A stretch of 64,000 nucleotides of DNA from the NCBI GenBank assembly GCA_022749755.1, contig CM040448.1, forward strand, positions 10,910,481 to 10,974,480. Reading direction: 5' to 3'. Shown here piece after piece: positions 14,950-26,779 of the stretch. Position 1 is the stretch's first letter. Each line of letters opens with the position of its first letter. The DNA comes from Azadirachta indica (Eukaryota > Streptophyta > Magnoliopsida > Sapindales > Meliaceae). Under the pieces are notes generated by a model, which saw nothing but the letters and a program-made list of their open reading frames with translations, was not told the origin of the DNA and made no database searches. A program made the position numbers and the translations under genes.

Positions 14950-16566
14950 ATGGATAGTAGTAAACGAACAGCATTGGTGAGACAAGAGGTTTCTAATGAG
15001 GTGAAAAAGGTTGTCTTGGGTTCCAAAAGGAAATCAACTGTTGTTGATTGTGCTACTACTACAACTAGAAGAACTACAAGGAGAGTCTTCAAACTAATTA
15101 AGAAAACTTGAAGTTGATAATGTAAGCATAAAATATTCACCAGTCATTTTATCTCCTTTTTCAAAGAGTCCTTTAACGGAATATCATAGAAGACGACCAA
15201 AAGGTTATAGAAAGTTACAACTTTTGGATACCTTTGGCAAGTTTTAGCTACTTAATTATACAATACAATTCTATTTTTATGGTAATCGATATATAAACAA
15301 TATTTTTTTTGTTGGATTTTTGCTACGTTACAAATTGATATATAAACAATATGTTTTCTTTTTTTTGACATAATATAATCATATTAATAAAAGGTAATGC
15401 CTATATTTTCTTTTATGATATTTGGCTTGACGCTTACCACCGCAAATACAATAATTTATTGGAACTTGTTCCATTTGGGGACTTTAGTTCCTTACTTTTC
15501 ACAAAACTTCACTTTTTTTTAACTAGGTTGACATATTGTCACAAGTATCCTCACTGTTTCATCTTTGTTTCACTTGAATTCTTACAATAAAATTGAGTTA
15601 ATTCTATCTAATAAGTGAATATTGGTAATGAAGTAATTTCATGAGGCATATTAAACGAATGATCTGCTCACAATATTGCCCTCGGGGCAGAGGGATACCT
15701 ACCCTCAAATTGAGAGAAAATATTTCGAATACTAAAACATTGTTACCTGAAGGTGGAGACTTTGCTGCAAAAGCTGCAGGAAACTTCTATACTCGTGTTG
15801 ACTATAAAGCCAGGGAAGGTAAAGCTACTAATCTTCAAATATTATTTTGCTTTGGCCCTTTAGTATTTCATTTTTTGTCTGCCATTATCAAATTTTTCTT
15901 TCATAAATTTCATTCCATATATATATATATATACTTGAACTTCTTCTATATAAACTTACTTGTAGCATATCATGATTAAGGTCATATCATATGCAAAAAG
16001 ACCTAAGCGAGCAGTCTCCATTATCTTTTCTGCTGGCAAGTTTTCTGGAGGTATGATAGAAAAGCCTGCAAACTTTGATGCTCTAATGATTTTTGAGGTA
16101 CAATTTCTGACCTAAAAGCCTTCACAAACTAATTAAATTCCTTTTGTTTTTGCTAACTAACATCATATTTACATGTTGGTTTCTCTTCTTTTTGTTGTAC
16201 ATTTATCCCTCAGAGGATCACTTAGGTATCGTGTTGACGACAACAAAGTTAGGGTGGAAGGCCAAGTGAACCTTACAATGGCCAACCCTCATGGGCGAGG
16301 GGTCTTTGGTGGTATTGTTAGAGGTCCTGTAATAGCACATATCCCTGTCCAAGTAAGCTCTTGTTTGTAAAATGTAAATTATATGTAGTTCTTCAATTCA
16401 TATTGAAACTAATCTTTGTTTTCTTATCATTTTTCAGCTTGTTCTTGCTACTTTCAAGCAAAATGAAGCTTTGAAACTCACAACTAGCCCTGCTAGTGGT
16501 TTTGGTATTGGAGATCTGGGGATAGCAAGAGTTCCCAGAAATATTGTTAAGGGGGAATATGACTAG
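14950..16566 (+). pseudogene. AT-hook/PPC (AHL, DUF296) family gene, probably decayed
   Basis: Five exon-like blocks can be seen: 14950-15111 (lysine/arginine-rich, starts MDSSKRTALV); about 15641-15818, with PRGRG recalling an AT-hook and NFYTRVDYKAREG matching the start of the PPC domain; 15966-16097 (IMIKVISYAKRPKRAVSII, ends ALMIFE); about 16205-16352 (LSLRGS, then ANPHGRGVFGGIVRGPVIA); and 16438-16566 (LVLATFKQ to a stop). The order and the breaks after FE and after PVQ match my recollection of intron positions in the intron-containing AHL clade, DNA-binding nuclear matrix proteins. The blocks do not join cleanly. The first runs into TGA at 15109. The second ends one base out of phase with the third. 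The only AG before the fourth (16212-16213) falls inside LSLRGS and gives an early stop. A live gene with unusual splicing is the alternative. Confidence 0.62.
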
Positions 16567-17240
16567 GAAAATGCATTGCAAGTTTAGCTCTTCACATAGA
16601 ACCAAAGTTTATCTCCAAAACTTGATTTGGTATCAATGACAATGAAGGTGTTCGATCAGAGTTATTTGGAATTTCTATTATTGTTGTCTATGTGATATAT
16701 GCTTATTTGGAAGTAGATTATGTTTCTGTAAATTGCATTTTCAATAATTCAGAAAGCTATAAAACTTATGCATAGTTTTTTTTTTTTTTTTTTCACTACA
16801 GTATTTGATTTGCCAAAATGCATGTTAAGAAATTTGTTAACTAGATGCACGTTTGTTTTTAAGTTCGGAAAATTCATGTCATTTTAAAATTTGGTTTAAT
16901 ATTGATTTGTCTGGACTTTAAAGTCACCGCTAATGTGGGATGTTCTGCTTTTGAAGTATAACAGAAAGTACAAACACTGCCATTCCAAACGTAATCTAAT
17001 TAAACCTGTTCACCTAGTCAGTTATGATTTTCTGGGACGTATTGGCCTAAGCCTCAATATTCCAATTGATTCATTTATATATACACACAAGTAGAAAATA
17101 ATATTATACTTTCAAATAATATTTCAAGTTTTACTCTCTCGAATTGTTTATCATTTATTAATTAGATAATAAATTTGTACTAACTCTCGAAAGATAACTT
17201 ATTATCTCTTTTAATCCTCCAATCCATCAACGAGACTTCC

Positions 17241-17272
<32 letters not shown>

Positions 17273-17632
17273 ATTTTTTTATCTATGAATCTTATACAAT
17301 TCAAAAGTAAGATCATATCTCGAAAAAGAAAAAGAGTAAAATGAAAATTACATGATGAAATTAATTTATATAAAGAGTAATTGAAGTGGAACCAACAAAA
17401 TTAGACCTTAATTGACTGGTTTTAGCTTAATAACTCAATTTTCTCGTCGACCAAACAACTCGCACACAGTAGTTTCAACCTCGTCTGTCTGACCTCACTT
17501 TCTCAGCGCCTCCTATTCCTCAGCTCTTACTCTACGATCTAATAAATTTACGAAAATGGAAAAACCCATCTAAAACCCTAGCCCTCAGAAGAAAATAATG
17601 AGTATATTATTATCATACTTCACAAATCCGCT
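16567..17632. other. intergenic spacer with (CA)n(TA)n microsatellite, PPR gene upstream region
   Basis: This holds no gene. It contains the 3' flank of the AHL-like locus, a T run at 16777-16793, and a compound CA/TA microsatellite at 17241-17272. The last 150 bases are less AT-rich and include pyrimidine-rich stretches expected of the leader of the PPR gene. Confidence 0.6.
17241..17272. repeat. compound (CA)n(TA)n microsatellite
   Basis: About five CA units run directly into about eleven TA units, roughly 360 bases before the PPR start codon. Confidence 0.9.
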
Positions 17633-20041
17633 ATGAAATTCCCTTTTTTTCGTCTTCGCTCAATTGCCTGTCATCATGTCTCTCCGAATCAATCATTACC
17701 GCTCAAATATCTCCACTTATCTTCCTATTCTTCGACTTCAGATTCGCCTATATTAAATGAAGTTCTTACCATCCTTAGGACTGTAAATCCCATCGAACCG
17801 GCACTGGAACCTCTAGTTCCCTTTCTCTCTCCTAGCATTGTCAACTCTATAATCCAAGAAATACAAAACCCTCAATTGGGTTTTCGTTTCTTTATCTGGG
17901 CAGCAAAACGCCAGCGTTTGCGTAGCTCGGATTCTCGTAATGCAATCGTTGACATGCTCTTAAAATCAAATGGGTTCGATTTGTATTGGAAAACCCTTGA
18001 GGAGTTAAGGGCAGGTGACATTTCTGTTGTGTCCGATGCGTTTCTGGTTCTCATTTCAGGCTACGAGAAAGTGGGTGATTGTGAGAAAGCATTGGAGAGT
18101 TTCGGTAAGATGAAGGACTTTAAATGTGAGCCTGATGTTTTGACTTACAATGCGATATTACATATTCTGTTACAAAAGCAAGTGTTTTTCTTAGCTCTGG
18201 CGGTTTATAATCAGATGTTAAAATCGAATTGCATGCCTGGTAGAGCTACATTTTCTATTTTAATTGATGGATTGTGTAAGAGTGGAAGAACTCATGATGC
18301 TCTTAAGATGCTCGATGAAATGACATGGAGGGGCATTTTGCCAAATAAGATTACTTATACAATCATTATTTCGGGCTTATGCCAAGCCAAGAGGGCTGAT
18401 GATGCACATAGATTGTTTATAAAGATGAAAGATAGTGGGTGTAATCCCGATTCTGCTGTTTATAATGCGTTGCTGAATGGGTTTTGTAAGTTAGGTAGAG
18501 TTGATGAAGCTTTGGCACATTTAAGGTCTTTTAAGAACGACGGTTTTCTTCTTGGAGTCCGTGGTTATAGTAGTTTAATTGATGGGCTGTTTAGAGCTAA
18601 GAGATGTAGTCAAGCCTATACATGGTATATGAAAATGCTTGAGGAGGGTATTGAGCCTGATATTATTTTATATGGTATAATGGTACGAGGGTTATCAGAG
18701 ACCGGTAAAGTTAAGGATGCTATGAAGTTGTTGAATGAGATGAGTGAGAGAGGCATAGTCCCAGATACTTATTGTTACAATGCTCTGATTAAAGGATTTT
18801 GTGATATGGGTCTTTTGGATCAGGCTCGCTCTCTTCAAGTTGAGATTTTGAATCGTGATAGCTTTCCTAATACTTGCACTTATACAATTCTTATTTCTGG
18901 TATGTGCAGGAATGGAATGGTCGATGATGCTCAAAAAATGTTTAATGAGATGGAAAACAATGGATGTTTTCCTTCTGTTATCACATTCAATACTCTTATA
19001 GATGGACTTTGTAAGGCTGGTGAGCTTGAGAAAGCAAACCTTATGTTTTATAGGATGGAGATAGGGAGAAATCCTTCGTTGTTTCTTCGTCTTTCGCAGG
19101 GTGGCAATCGGGTTCCTGATAGTGCTAGTTTAAAAGCTATGGTGGAGCAGTATTGTGGGTCAGGATTGATTCATAAGGCCTACAAGATTCTCTTGCAGCT
19201 TGCTGATAATGGAAATGTTCCAGATATTTTCACTTACAACATTTTGATTCATGCCTTCTGTAAGACTTGCAACATTAATGGTGCTCTGAAGCTCTTCAAG
19301 GAGCTACAACTCAGGGGACTCACCCCTGACTCTGTCACGTATGGAACTCTTATTAATGGTCTCCAGAGAGTTGGCAGAGAAGAGGATTCCTTTAGAATCT
19401 TGCAGCACATGGAGGAGAATGGTTGTAGACCTAGCATATCAGTTTTGAATTCACTGATGACTTGGTCGTGTCGGAGGCGGAAGATTTCAGTAGCTTTTAG
19501 TCTTTGGTTGAAGTATCTGAGGGACATATCTGGTCGGGAAGATGAAGCAGTCAAATTGATTGAGGAATACTTTGAGAAGGGAGAAGTGGAAAAGGCAGTC
19601 CAAGGCTTACTGGAAATGGACTTTAAATTAAATGATTTTAGTTTATCACCTTATACCATTTTCCTAATCGGGTTGTGTCAATCTGGGCGATTTGAGCAAG
19701 CTTTAAATATTTTTTCCATTCTAGAAGACTGCAAGGTCATCATCACTCCCCCGAGCTGTGTTAAGTTGATACATGGTCTCTGCAAACAGGGTCACCTAGA
19801 CCCGGCAGTAGGTGTTTTCCTTTACACACTGAATAATGGTTTTATGTTGATGCCACGGGTTTGCAACTATCTGCTTAGGTCTCTTCTCCTTTCTAAAGAT
19901 AAAAAGAATCATGCTTATGAGCTTCTTGACAGAATGAAATCCGTTGGATATGATTTGGATACTTACCTTTACCGCAGAACCAAGTCTCTTTTACCTGGTC
20001 CTTGGAATACACGAGAAATGGAAAATGTGGCACCTGGATGA
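17633..20041 (+). CDS. P-class pentatricopeptide repeat protein, At1g79540-like
   Basis: Intact single-exon frame of 802 residues. The N-terminus (MKFPFFRLRSIACHH) is rich in basic and hydroxylated residues with no acidic residue early on, as expected of a mitochondrial or plastid transit peptide. Tandem 35-residue helical repeats follow from about residue 130 to 770, with the usual signatures (TYNAILHILL, TFSILIDGLCKSGR, TYTIIISGLCQAKR, YNALLNGFCKLGR, TYTILISGMCRNG, TFNTLIDGLCKAG). Regular spacing and the absence of E/DYW motifs place it in the P class, RNA-binding proteins that stabilise, process or aid translation of organelle transcripts. Segments such as LFYRMEIGRNPSLFLRLSQG and the end EMENVAPG match my recollection of Arabidopsis At1g79540. 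Lack of introns is typical of the family. The RNA target cannot be read from the sequence. Confidence 0.93.
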   Translation: MKFPFFRLRSIACHHVSPNQSLPLKYLHLSSYSSTSDSPILNEVLTILRTVNPIEPALEPLVPFLSPSIVNSIIQEIQNPQLGFRFFIWAAKRQRLRSSDSRNAIVDMLLKSNGFDLYWKTLEELRAGDISVVSDAFLVLISGYEKVGDCEKALESFGKMKDFKCEPDVLTYNAILHILLQKQVFFLALAVYNQMLKSNCMPGRATFSILIDGLCKSGRTHDALKMLDEMTWRGILPNKITYTIIISGLCQAKRADDAHRLFIKMKDSGCNPDSAVYNALLNGFCKLGRVDEALAHLRSFKNDGFLLGVRGYSSLIDGLFRAKRCSQAYTWYMKMLEEGIEPDIILYGIMVRGLSETGKVKDAMKLLNEMSERGIVPDTYCYNALIKGFCDMGLLDQARSLQVEILNRDSFPNTCTYTILISGMCRNGMVDDAQKMFNEMENNGCFPSVITFNTLIDGLCKAGELEKANLMFYRMEIGRNPSLFLRLSQGGNRVPDSASLKAMVEQYCGSGLIHKAYKILLQLADNGNVPDIFTYNILIHAFCKTCNINGALKLFKELQLRGLTPDSVTYGTLINGLQRVGREEDSFRILQHMEENGCRPSISVLNSLMTWSCRRRKISVAFSLWLKYLRDISGREDEAVKLIEEYFEKGEVEKAVQGLLEMDFKLNDFSLSPYTIFLIGLCQSGRFEQALNIFSILEDCKVIITPPSCVKLIHGLCKQGHLDPAVGVFLYTLNNGFMLMPRVCNYLLRSLLLSKDKKNHAYELLDRMKSVGYDLDTYLYRRTKSLLPGPWNTREMENVAPG

Positions 20042-23000
20042 ATTTTGATTGTATGGAGAATAGGAAGCATGTACGATATTTTGGCCACTGCTGAAGAAAT
20101 CAGTCAGGTCACTGGTGCTTGTGAGCTCTAATCTGTACACTTTTCTGTTTGTTTCAGGGTAATTGTTGTAAGCAAGGGGCTCTTAACCTTTTTTCATCAA
20201 CTACTTTTTTGACATCATACTCTTAACAATTTAAATACCCTTAGTATAATTGGTTTTGGACCTTGAGAAATAAGGAGCAAGTCACTAGGGAAGTGGATGG
20301 CATAGATTGTGTTCTATGCATCCTAAAATTTTGTAATTTATACACATAATTGTTTTGTAAGTTTATTAACTGCTACAAAGATGCAATATTCATTTGCTCT
20401 GAATAAGAAGTTGCCTTCTTGATTGATTGATTATTTGTTAGTATATGGAAACATGGTTTTGACATTTATGAATTATTATTAGTATTATAGTTTGTGCTTT
20501 CAAGGTTGTGTTTGTGATCTGAATACAAGCATACATAAAATACTACAGGTCCCAAATTTTATATTCCAAATCATCTATCTGATTAATGCCACATTATTTT
20601 GGATGAGAATTCAGAACATGTAGCATTACTCTTTAGAATCAATGCCTGCCAGCCCCATTGTTATAGTTGTGTCTCAGAACTTCTCAGTTAAGCTAATATA
20701 CATGATCTTTTGCTATTTGCTTAAATTACTTGTGTGTATTTAGTTTTGAGAAATAATATTCTTCTGCGGCAGTGTTGTTATCTGCTACATGGTGCTACAA
20801 GTTTTCTAAGTTATTATTATTTTATTACTGCACACCCTGCCCCATTTCACCGAACCACAAACACAAATTAAACTAATCCACAACCTTAGAGGCCGAATCC
20901 CTATACATCTTGCTCCATTATAAGAGGGCAACAACTGTGCTATCACTATTCCAGGTTGTTAATGCATGCCTTAATTTTGGATTTTAGGTAACTAGCTTGA
21001 TGAGCTTACAGGATTTAGAATCTTTGCCGCATATTCAGCCCGTTGTTTCGTGGATGTTTGATATTTGGTGGACTTCTAGGCCCGTGAATGACCCGTAGGA
21101 TCTTGTATTGCCTTTTCTGCCAAAAACTGGGTGGATCTTTGCAAGTTTTGCACTGCTGGTAGTTTATTCTCGCTTTGTTTCTATTTGGCTCCAATATTTG
21201 CTAACTTTTTCAGTTGCTGCTCAGCCCTTGTTGGGTCCAGAATCTGGTTTTGCTCTCGTTGCTGTTTCACTATTTGATTTTACAGCTGTTGCATTTCTTT
21301 TGGAACCGTGGTCTTTACTTGGAGTATTGCTAGCTGCAAAATAGTTGCTAGTCTCAAATCTGATTCATCAACTTACCTATGTTGAAGAAGAGGGAGGTCC
21401 ATCTATGACAACACCTGAAACAATGAGTGTCCAAATTAAGGCTGCAGCTGTCCAACAGACTACTGACATTTTGATCTTTAGATGAGCTAACCCAGGAAGC
21501 CTTGAAATAACATGGCTGGGAGTTCCACTGTGCTGGCAACTGCCACATCTGGACACCCATCAATTCTGGTACCTTGGGTTTTACATGAGGAGTTTGTTAA
21601 AACAACTGACCAAACTTTGCAGGAGATTGTTAGGTTTCCATGCCATGGAAAAGCAGCCAAATAAAAGCATTTGTTACTGAAGGCTCTTCAATTGCCAAGA
21701 ATGACAGGCACCTAAACAAAACTGGTGGGAGGTGATACAACATTTACAAGAAGATTAACTTTGAGGAAGAAGAAATCAGTTGACCAGGTCTTTATCATTT
21801 TGCTCCAAATTTCTGAGGTGCTGATTATCTTGTTAGGGGGTGTTGCAGTGAATATAATGCTTGCAGAGGTATAAAATGCTTATATCTGCAGAAAGTGGAG
21901 TCTTTCTTGCTGTTGCTAGACTGCTGTACTTAATTACAGCTGGGATGATTTTTCTGCAGATCACCAGTTATCCTGCAGGTGTTTTTGATTGCTTATTTCT
22001 GCAGGGAATGGGGCTATTCAGAGTTTTTGATTTTTCATTGGTTTTGAAGTTTTAAACAGTTCATATTTTCTTCGTATATTTGGTTGTCATATCTTGTTTG
22101 ATGCTTCTGTGTATTTGATTGTCATACCTTGTTTGGAGACTACTTTGAACATTTTTCAGTCCTTTGACTTCCATTATAATAATTTTATGTGTAATTAAAA
22201 CCAGTCTTGTGATGGTCAACATAATAATTGAGCAGTGTGGCAATAGCAGGTAGTACCTTCAAACACTGCAATATCATCGCTTGCTTCAGAGTTTCATCTT
22301 TCAAACATGGTATTTTCTCTTCACTTGACTATTCTCCTGGATTATTGTCCAATTTTAGGTTGAACCTCAAGTATGGGAGAGCAAATACGTGATGCCTTTC
22401 TACTGGAGTGCAACTGTCTTTAATCTTACTATTACAGTTTGTCATTGATCTGGTCTGGCCATGAACTGTAGTATTAGCTGAATTGATTTGGAACAAGAAG
22501 AATTCAAACCAAAGAAATTTCAGGTTTATGGTTAGAATAGTACGTCCATAGAATTGTCTTAATTTGAGTTTCAAAATTTTCTCTCTAGAAGTCTTTAATA
22601 GAATAGCTTCCAGGTTTTGCAGCATCTGGAGTAAGCTACAAAAAGTAATTGGCACAGTAGGCCCTATATTTCTATGTATTGTGTTTTAGTATCCTGATAC
22701 AAATCTCAGTGTGTTCATATCCTTTTCTTATCTAACCGTTTTTAAAATGTTATCACAGAGAAGATAGTGATCTTCCTTGAAGGAAGTTCCTTTTGTTTGC
22801 TAATTTCTCATCTGATTTGTTGTGTTGCATACCAAATGGATTGAAAAAAGATTCCTCTATTTCTAATCGAGGGAATAAACTTTACTGTTACATATATGCA
22901 TGGAAATCTTGGAATGACTTTGCGATAACCTCCTTCCATTACTGTGATTTCTTGTTTTCATCTCCACTTATGTACTGATCATAAATGTCAGTCTATGCAG

Positions 23001-23400
23001 TCCCTTTCTAGCAAGCTAGCTGCAATACTCTTCTATATTGCAAAACTCGTTTCCAATTCATAGAACACAAAACTGGAGGCAGAACCATGACAGTAAACAT
23101 CTCACCATCTCATGGCTTTTTGCGTCCAAAAATTTGCTGTTTCCTCTCCTGTATTCTCCATCGTGTTTTCTTGTTCCAATCCCATGATTATGTGAAAGTC
23201 CGCCCACTTATGCCGAAGATATCACCTTTGACATTGTATTCACTATGTTAAACTATCACCTTTGACGCTGTAGTCAGTATGTTAGACTCTCCTGATTTAG
23301 GCATCAAATTTCAATGCCTATTAAACTCTACAAGTAAAATAATGTCTTACAACCTGGAGGAGATTAGTACATACAGAAAACCAGAGTTCACAAGAGATTC
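20042..23400. other. 3' flank of PPR gene and non-coding spacer
   Basis: No protein-like frame is seen. The first few hundred bases are probably the 3' untranslated region. Base composition from about 20990 to 22100 is less AT-biased and has several short open frames, but none resembles a known protein and none has plausible splice partners. A transcribed non-coding RNA or an old unrecognised gene relic is possible. The right end merges into the lectin-kinase relic. Confidence 0.5.
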
Positions 23401-23429
23401 AAATATTCTGGCCATTTATGCCAGTTGTG

Positions 23430-25072
23430 ACACTGGCACTGCCATATTAATCAGCAAATTTGTAGGGTACATTTCAGTGATTATGATGCCACCGCGAATG
23501 CAAGCATGTTATTGAGGTATGATTCTCACCAACAGAACCTCAACGTGATGTTTTCAAATTTAAGAACTTCATTCTACTTCATTAATGAGAATATTAAGCC
23601 TTCCAATTATGGCCAAGCACTCTTTTCAGCCTCAGGTTTAAGGCCACTTAACATTCCTGGCAGCTATAGTATCATCCGGTCATCACAGTTTAATGGAGTG
23701 AATGGTTTCAGTCAGCATAAGCCTATCGTAAAAATATGTCAAGCGGTGTCCCGTGCCAGGTGGGGTGTTTGCTCGAGTGATAACAATCTAATTGTTCCCT
23801 GCCAGTCAATCTTTGCTATATCAAAGAGAAGCTCCCATTAACTGCTATTTATTGGGTTCACACGCAAGCAAGACGTCTAAAGAGGCTACAATCTAAGAAG
23901 TGGGTGCAGTACTTTGTTTTCTTCCTTCAATGACAGTGGTCTCTCTATGTTTTTTGATGCTACACAAAAGAAATAAAGCAAAAGCAGCAACAATCAATGA
24001 TTTTTCTGTTTCCAGAAGTGAAGACATAGAAAGAACAGTTTTGCCAATATTTTCTTATGAAGAGTCAGCTTCAGTCACCAACAAATTCTCAAAGTAATTG
24101 ATTGTTGGGGCAAGGAGGTACCGGATGTGTCTACAAAGGTTTCTTAAGCTATTCATTTCAACCAACCGAAAATGTTTTTCTTTATATTGTCACCATGCCA
24201 AAGAAGTCATCCCCAAGGAATTGAAAATAATGAGCCTGGTGGAATGATGGATATTGTTTCATTGATTCGTTGGAGCAATGATGGAGGTGAGCTTCTACTT
24301 GTCTACAAATGCATGCAAAATGGAAGCTTAGACAAAGATCTCACTGCAAATGGAAATCACCTTTCATGGGAATTCAGATGCAATATAGTCCTCGATTTGG
24401 CCACAGCTTTGATACATCTTCATGAAGAATCAAGGCCCTCCGTACTTGCTAGAGATATCAAGTAAGTGAATGTTTGGTTGTGTATAAATTTCAATGCCAG
24501 GCTTGGAGATTTCGTAGCCGCCAAGGTTTTAGATACGGAGTCAAACGCCCTCAAACCACACAGGCAGTGGGGACTATGGGATACGTAGGTCCTGATATTA
24601 CCATGTAAGGTCAGAGCAATTAAAGAATCAGACATTTATGGCTTTGGAATTGTATTGCTGGAAACTGCTAATGGAAAAAGAAAACATAAAGATGAGTCAT
24701 CTTATCGAAGTTTCCCGCGGTGGATTTGGGAGCTCTATGGAACAGGAAAAATTCTTGATTCAGCAGCAGAGACACAATATTAATTTCAACAGGCAAGAAA
24801 TGGAATGTTTATTGATTTTTGGATTGTGATGTGCAAACCCTGATGACAAGCGGAGGCCATTAACAAGACAAGTTGTTAAGGTTCTTAATAATGAATCCCC
24901 ATTGGAAATTCTTCCAAACGAGATGCCTATTCTCAACTACACTCTAATACCATCAACTGCTCAAGCAGAGAGCTGTTCTTTAATACTTTTAGATTTGAGA
25001 TTGGCCGCTAGCAGTGCCCTTCCAATGCTTATGTCCGTTCTGTTGATGCTTGTACAGCCCTCTGAATTATAG
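23430..25072 (+). pseudogene. L-type lectin receptor kinase relic, copy A
   Basis: Pieces of one receptor kinase lie in order but in several frames. Near 23476-23550 a lectin-domain fragment reads FSDYDATANASMLLRYDS and then QNLNVMF. At 23900-24097 there is a hydrophobic segment ending in the basic stop-transfer HKRNK, followed by a juxtamembrane stretch (FSYEESASVTNKFS). At 24230-24465 come kinase subdomains (ELLLVYKCMQNGSLD, LDLATALIHLHEE, ARDIK). Then follow LGDFVAAKVLD, PLTRQVVKVLNNES and a C-terminal tail stopping at 25070-25072. The glycine loop is lost, HRD has become ARD, DFG has become DFV, and there are several stops and frame changes, so no active kinase can be made. Intact members sit in the plasma membrane and act in immunity. 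It is the leftmost part of repeat unit A; copy B is a shorter relic. Confidence 0.8.
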
Positions 25073-25528
25073 TTTTTAGATACTTGATGTGATCTCCGTG
25101 TTTGAGAAACATCCGGAGATTACGCTCTCTCACTTTACATGTACAAAGCACTTGCTTTGGCTGCAGTTTTAGTGTATTTCTTCGGATGCTTTTAGGTGCT
25201 GATGATCAAAACACAGATTCTTTCCTCTTAATTTTGGAGATTGTGATCCACTTTCTAACACTTTGGGTTTAGTAAGTCTGATGACATACATCCTTCTTCA
25301 AATTTTGGATTGTACTGATTTATTCCCTGAATGTTTCATCACCATTAGTTGCCAGTGGAATAACAAAAAATAAGGAAAGAGAAGAAAGAACTCTTCAGCA
25401 GTCGTTGAAAATTGGAAGAAAAAACGATCAGATTATATCACCTACAAAACTTACTGTTTACATAAAGCAGCAATAAGAGTGTTGCTTCCTCAAATCAAAT
25501 TTAAGAAATAAAAACAAAGACAGAACAG

Positions 25529-26779
25529 TCAGAGTGGCCACTGTTCAAATAACTCCAAATCAGTGCTTCCAAAAACCCGATAAAATTCTTCATCGACATT
25601 AGGAAACAACGCTTCAAATAATGCTTCAAAGTCAAGCAGTGGCTCTGTCTCCGCTTTATATTCACTTAATTGTACGGCTTCTTCTTCCCCCTCTTGTTCA
25701 CCCATTAAGTACAAATTTTGAACACACTGATCATCTTCCTGAACACGATACTCCGTACAATCAACTTCTCCAGTTTGATTCAGATAAGAGACCAAGTTTA
25801 CGGCATCAACTGTATTAGAAAATCTGTGTGTCTCAACTTCAGAATCTACAATGTCCAAAGCGGTACTGGGGCATGGTAGCTCAACTGGTTGAATAAAAAT
25901 TGCTTCTTGTTCAGCCCTGATGTTCTCACTCTGAACGCATTCATCATCATAATATTCTATACAATCAACTTCTGTGATCTGAGGCAGATCAGAGAACAAG
26001 TCTTCAGCATCAAAAGTAATAGAACATGACTCTGCCTCTGGTTCCGATTCTACGACTTCCTTAATGCTATTGCGGCATGGTAGGATGGTTGGTTGAATCA
26101 AAAGTGCTTCTTGCTCAGCCCTTAAGCGCTTATTTTGAACGAACTCATCATCGTTGTTGTTGGGCTTAGCTGCTTGTTTCAACTTTCTCTTTCTCCCCAA
26201 AGCTCCCGGCCCTGACTCATTCTTTTCACCGATTTGTTTCGACTTCCTCCGCTTCTTACCACAATCGGCTTTCTCTTGTTGCTGTCCTCTTTCGTTCTTT
26301 TTAATGCGACAAAGAACGTAATCCATTGCTTTATCTAAATGTTGTCCCAACAACGATGCATTAATTGTAAATTCGTGCATGATCCATGCGCCGTTTTGTT
26401 CAGAGTTGTTACCATCCTCATACCGAAATCTCTTCTTAAACCCTAATATCTGTTCAGACCCACCAAGAGCCTTAACTTCCTTGCCTCCATCCTCACCCTG
26501 CCACACCCCAGAAGCAATCCTTCTGTTATACCGTGAACCATTCCGAGTCAATTTCTTCAACCGAGTGAAAAAATATAGTTCCTCATCTTTGAGTAAATGG
26601 TTTCCTCCGTAAAAGTTCCATATATCCCACGGCTCTTGATCCCCGTAAAGGTCACACTCTTTCAGTGGATCATCACCATCATCATCGTCAAGAACTGGGT
26701 TTTGTGTAATCTTATTGTAGAGGTAGTAACCGACCAGCTCTTGTTCAGTTGGACGAAATCTGTACCCAACTTTAGGCAT
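25529..26779 (-). CDS. NAC-domain transcription factor, copy A
   Basis: Uninterrupted 416-residue frame with a divergent NAC domain at about 1-165. Subdomain A is VGYRFRPTEQELVGYYL; B is KECDLYGDQEPWDIW; C is LYFFTRLKKLTRNGSRYNRR; D is GFKKRFRYED and then WIMHEF; E is MDYVLCRIKK. NAC proteins bind CACG-type promoter sites as dimers through this fold. Two basic clusters follow (KKRRKSK at 175-181 and RKRKLK at 196-201), suited to nuclear import. The rest is acidic with repeated blocks (NKRLRAEQEALLIQP and ENIRAEQEAIFIQP), as in activation regions. No membrane segment is present. Most NAC genes have two introns near subdomains B-E, and their absence here is unusual. It differs from copy B by seven residues. 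Upstream is a triplicated 172-bp repeat shared with copy B. The target genes are unknown. Confidence 0.93.
   Translation of the reverse strand: MPKVGYRFRPTEQELVGYYLYNKITQNPVLDDDDGDDPLKECDLYGDQEPWDIWNFYGGNHLLKDEELYFFTRLKKLTRNGSRYNRRIASGVWQGEDGGKEVKALGGSEQILGFKKRFRYEDGNNSEQNGAWIMHEFTINASLLGQHLDKAMDYVLCRIKKNERGQQQEKADCGKKRRKSKQIGEKNESGPGALGRKRKLKQAAKPNNNDDEFVQNKRLRAEQEALLIQPTILPCRNSIKEVVESEPEAESCSITFDAEDLFSDLPQITEVDCIEYYDDECVQSENIRAEQEAIFIQPVELPCPSTALDIVDSEVETHRFSNTVDAVNLVSYLNQTGEVDCTEYRVQEDDQCVQNLYLMGEQEGEEEAVQLSEYKAETEPLLDFEALFEALFPNVDEEFYRVFGSTDLELFEQWPL

Noticed and set aside
21108..21344. Hydrophobic 78-residue frame suggestive of a membrane protein
   Set aside because: It is T-rich with no family pattern, no matching splice partners and no duplicate in the other units.
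25621..25818. Plus-strand open frames across the NAC genes (also 26379-26866, 35954-36441)
   Set aside because: Antisense shadows of the NAC coding region, identical in both copies only because the genes are.
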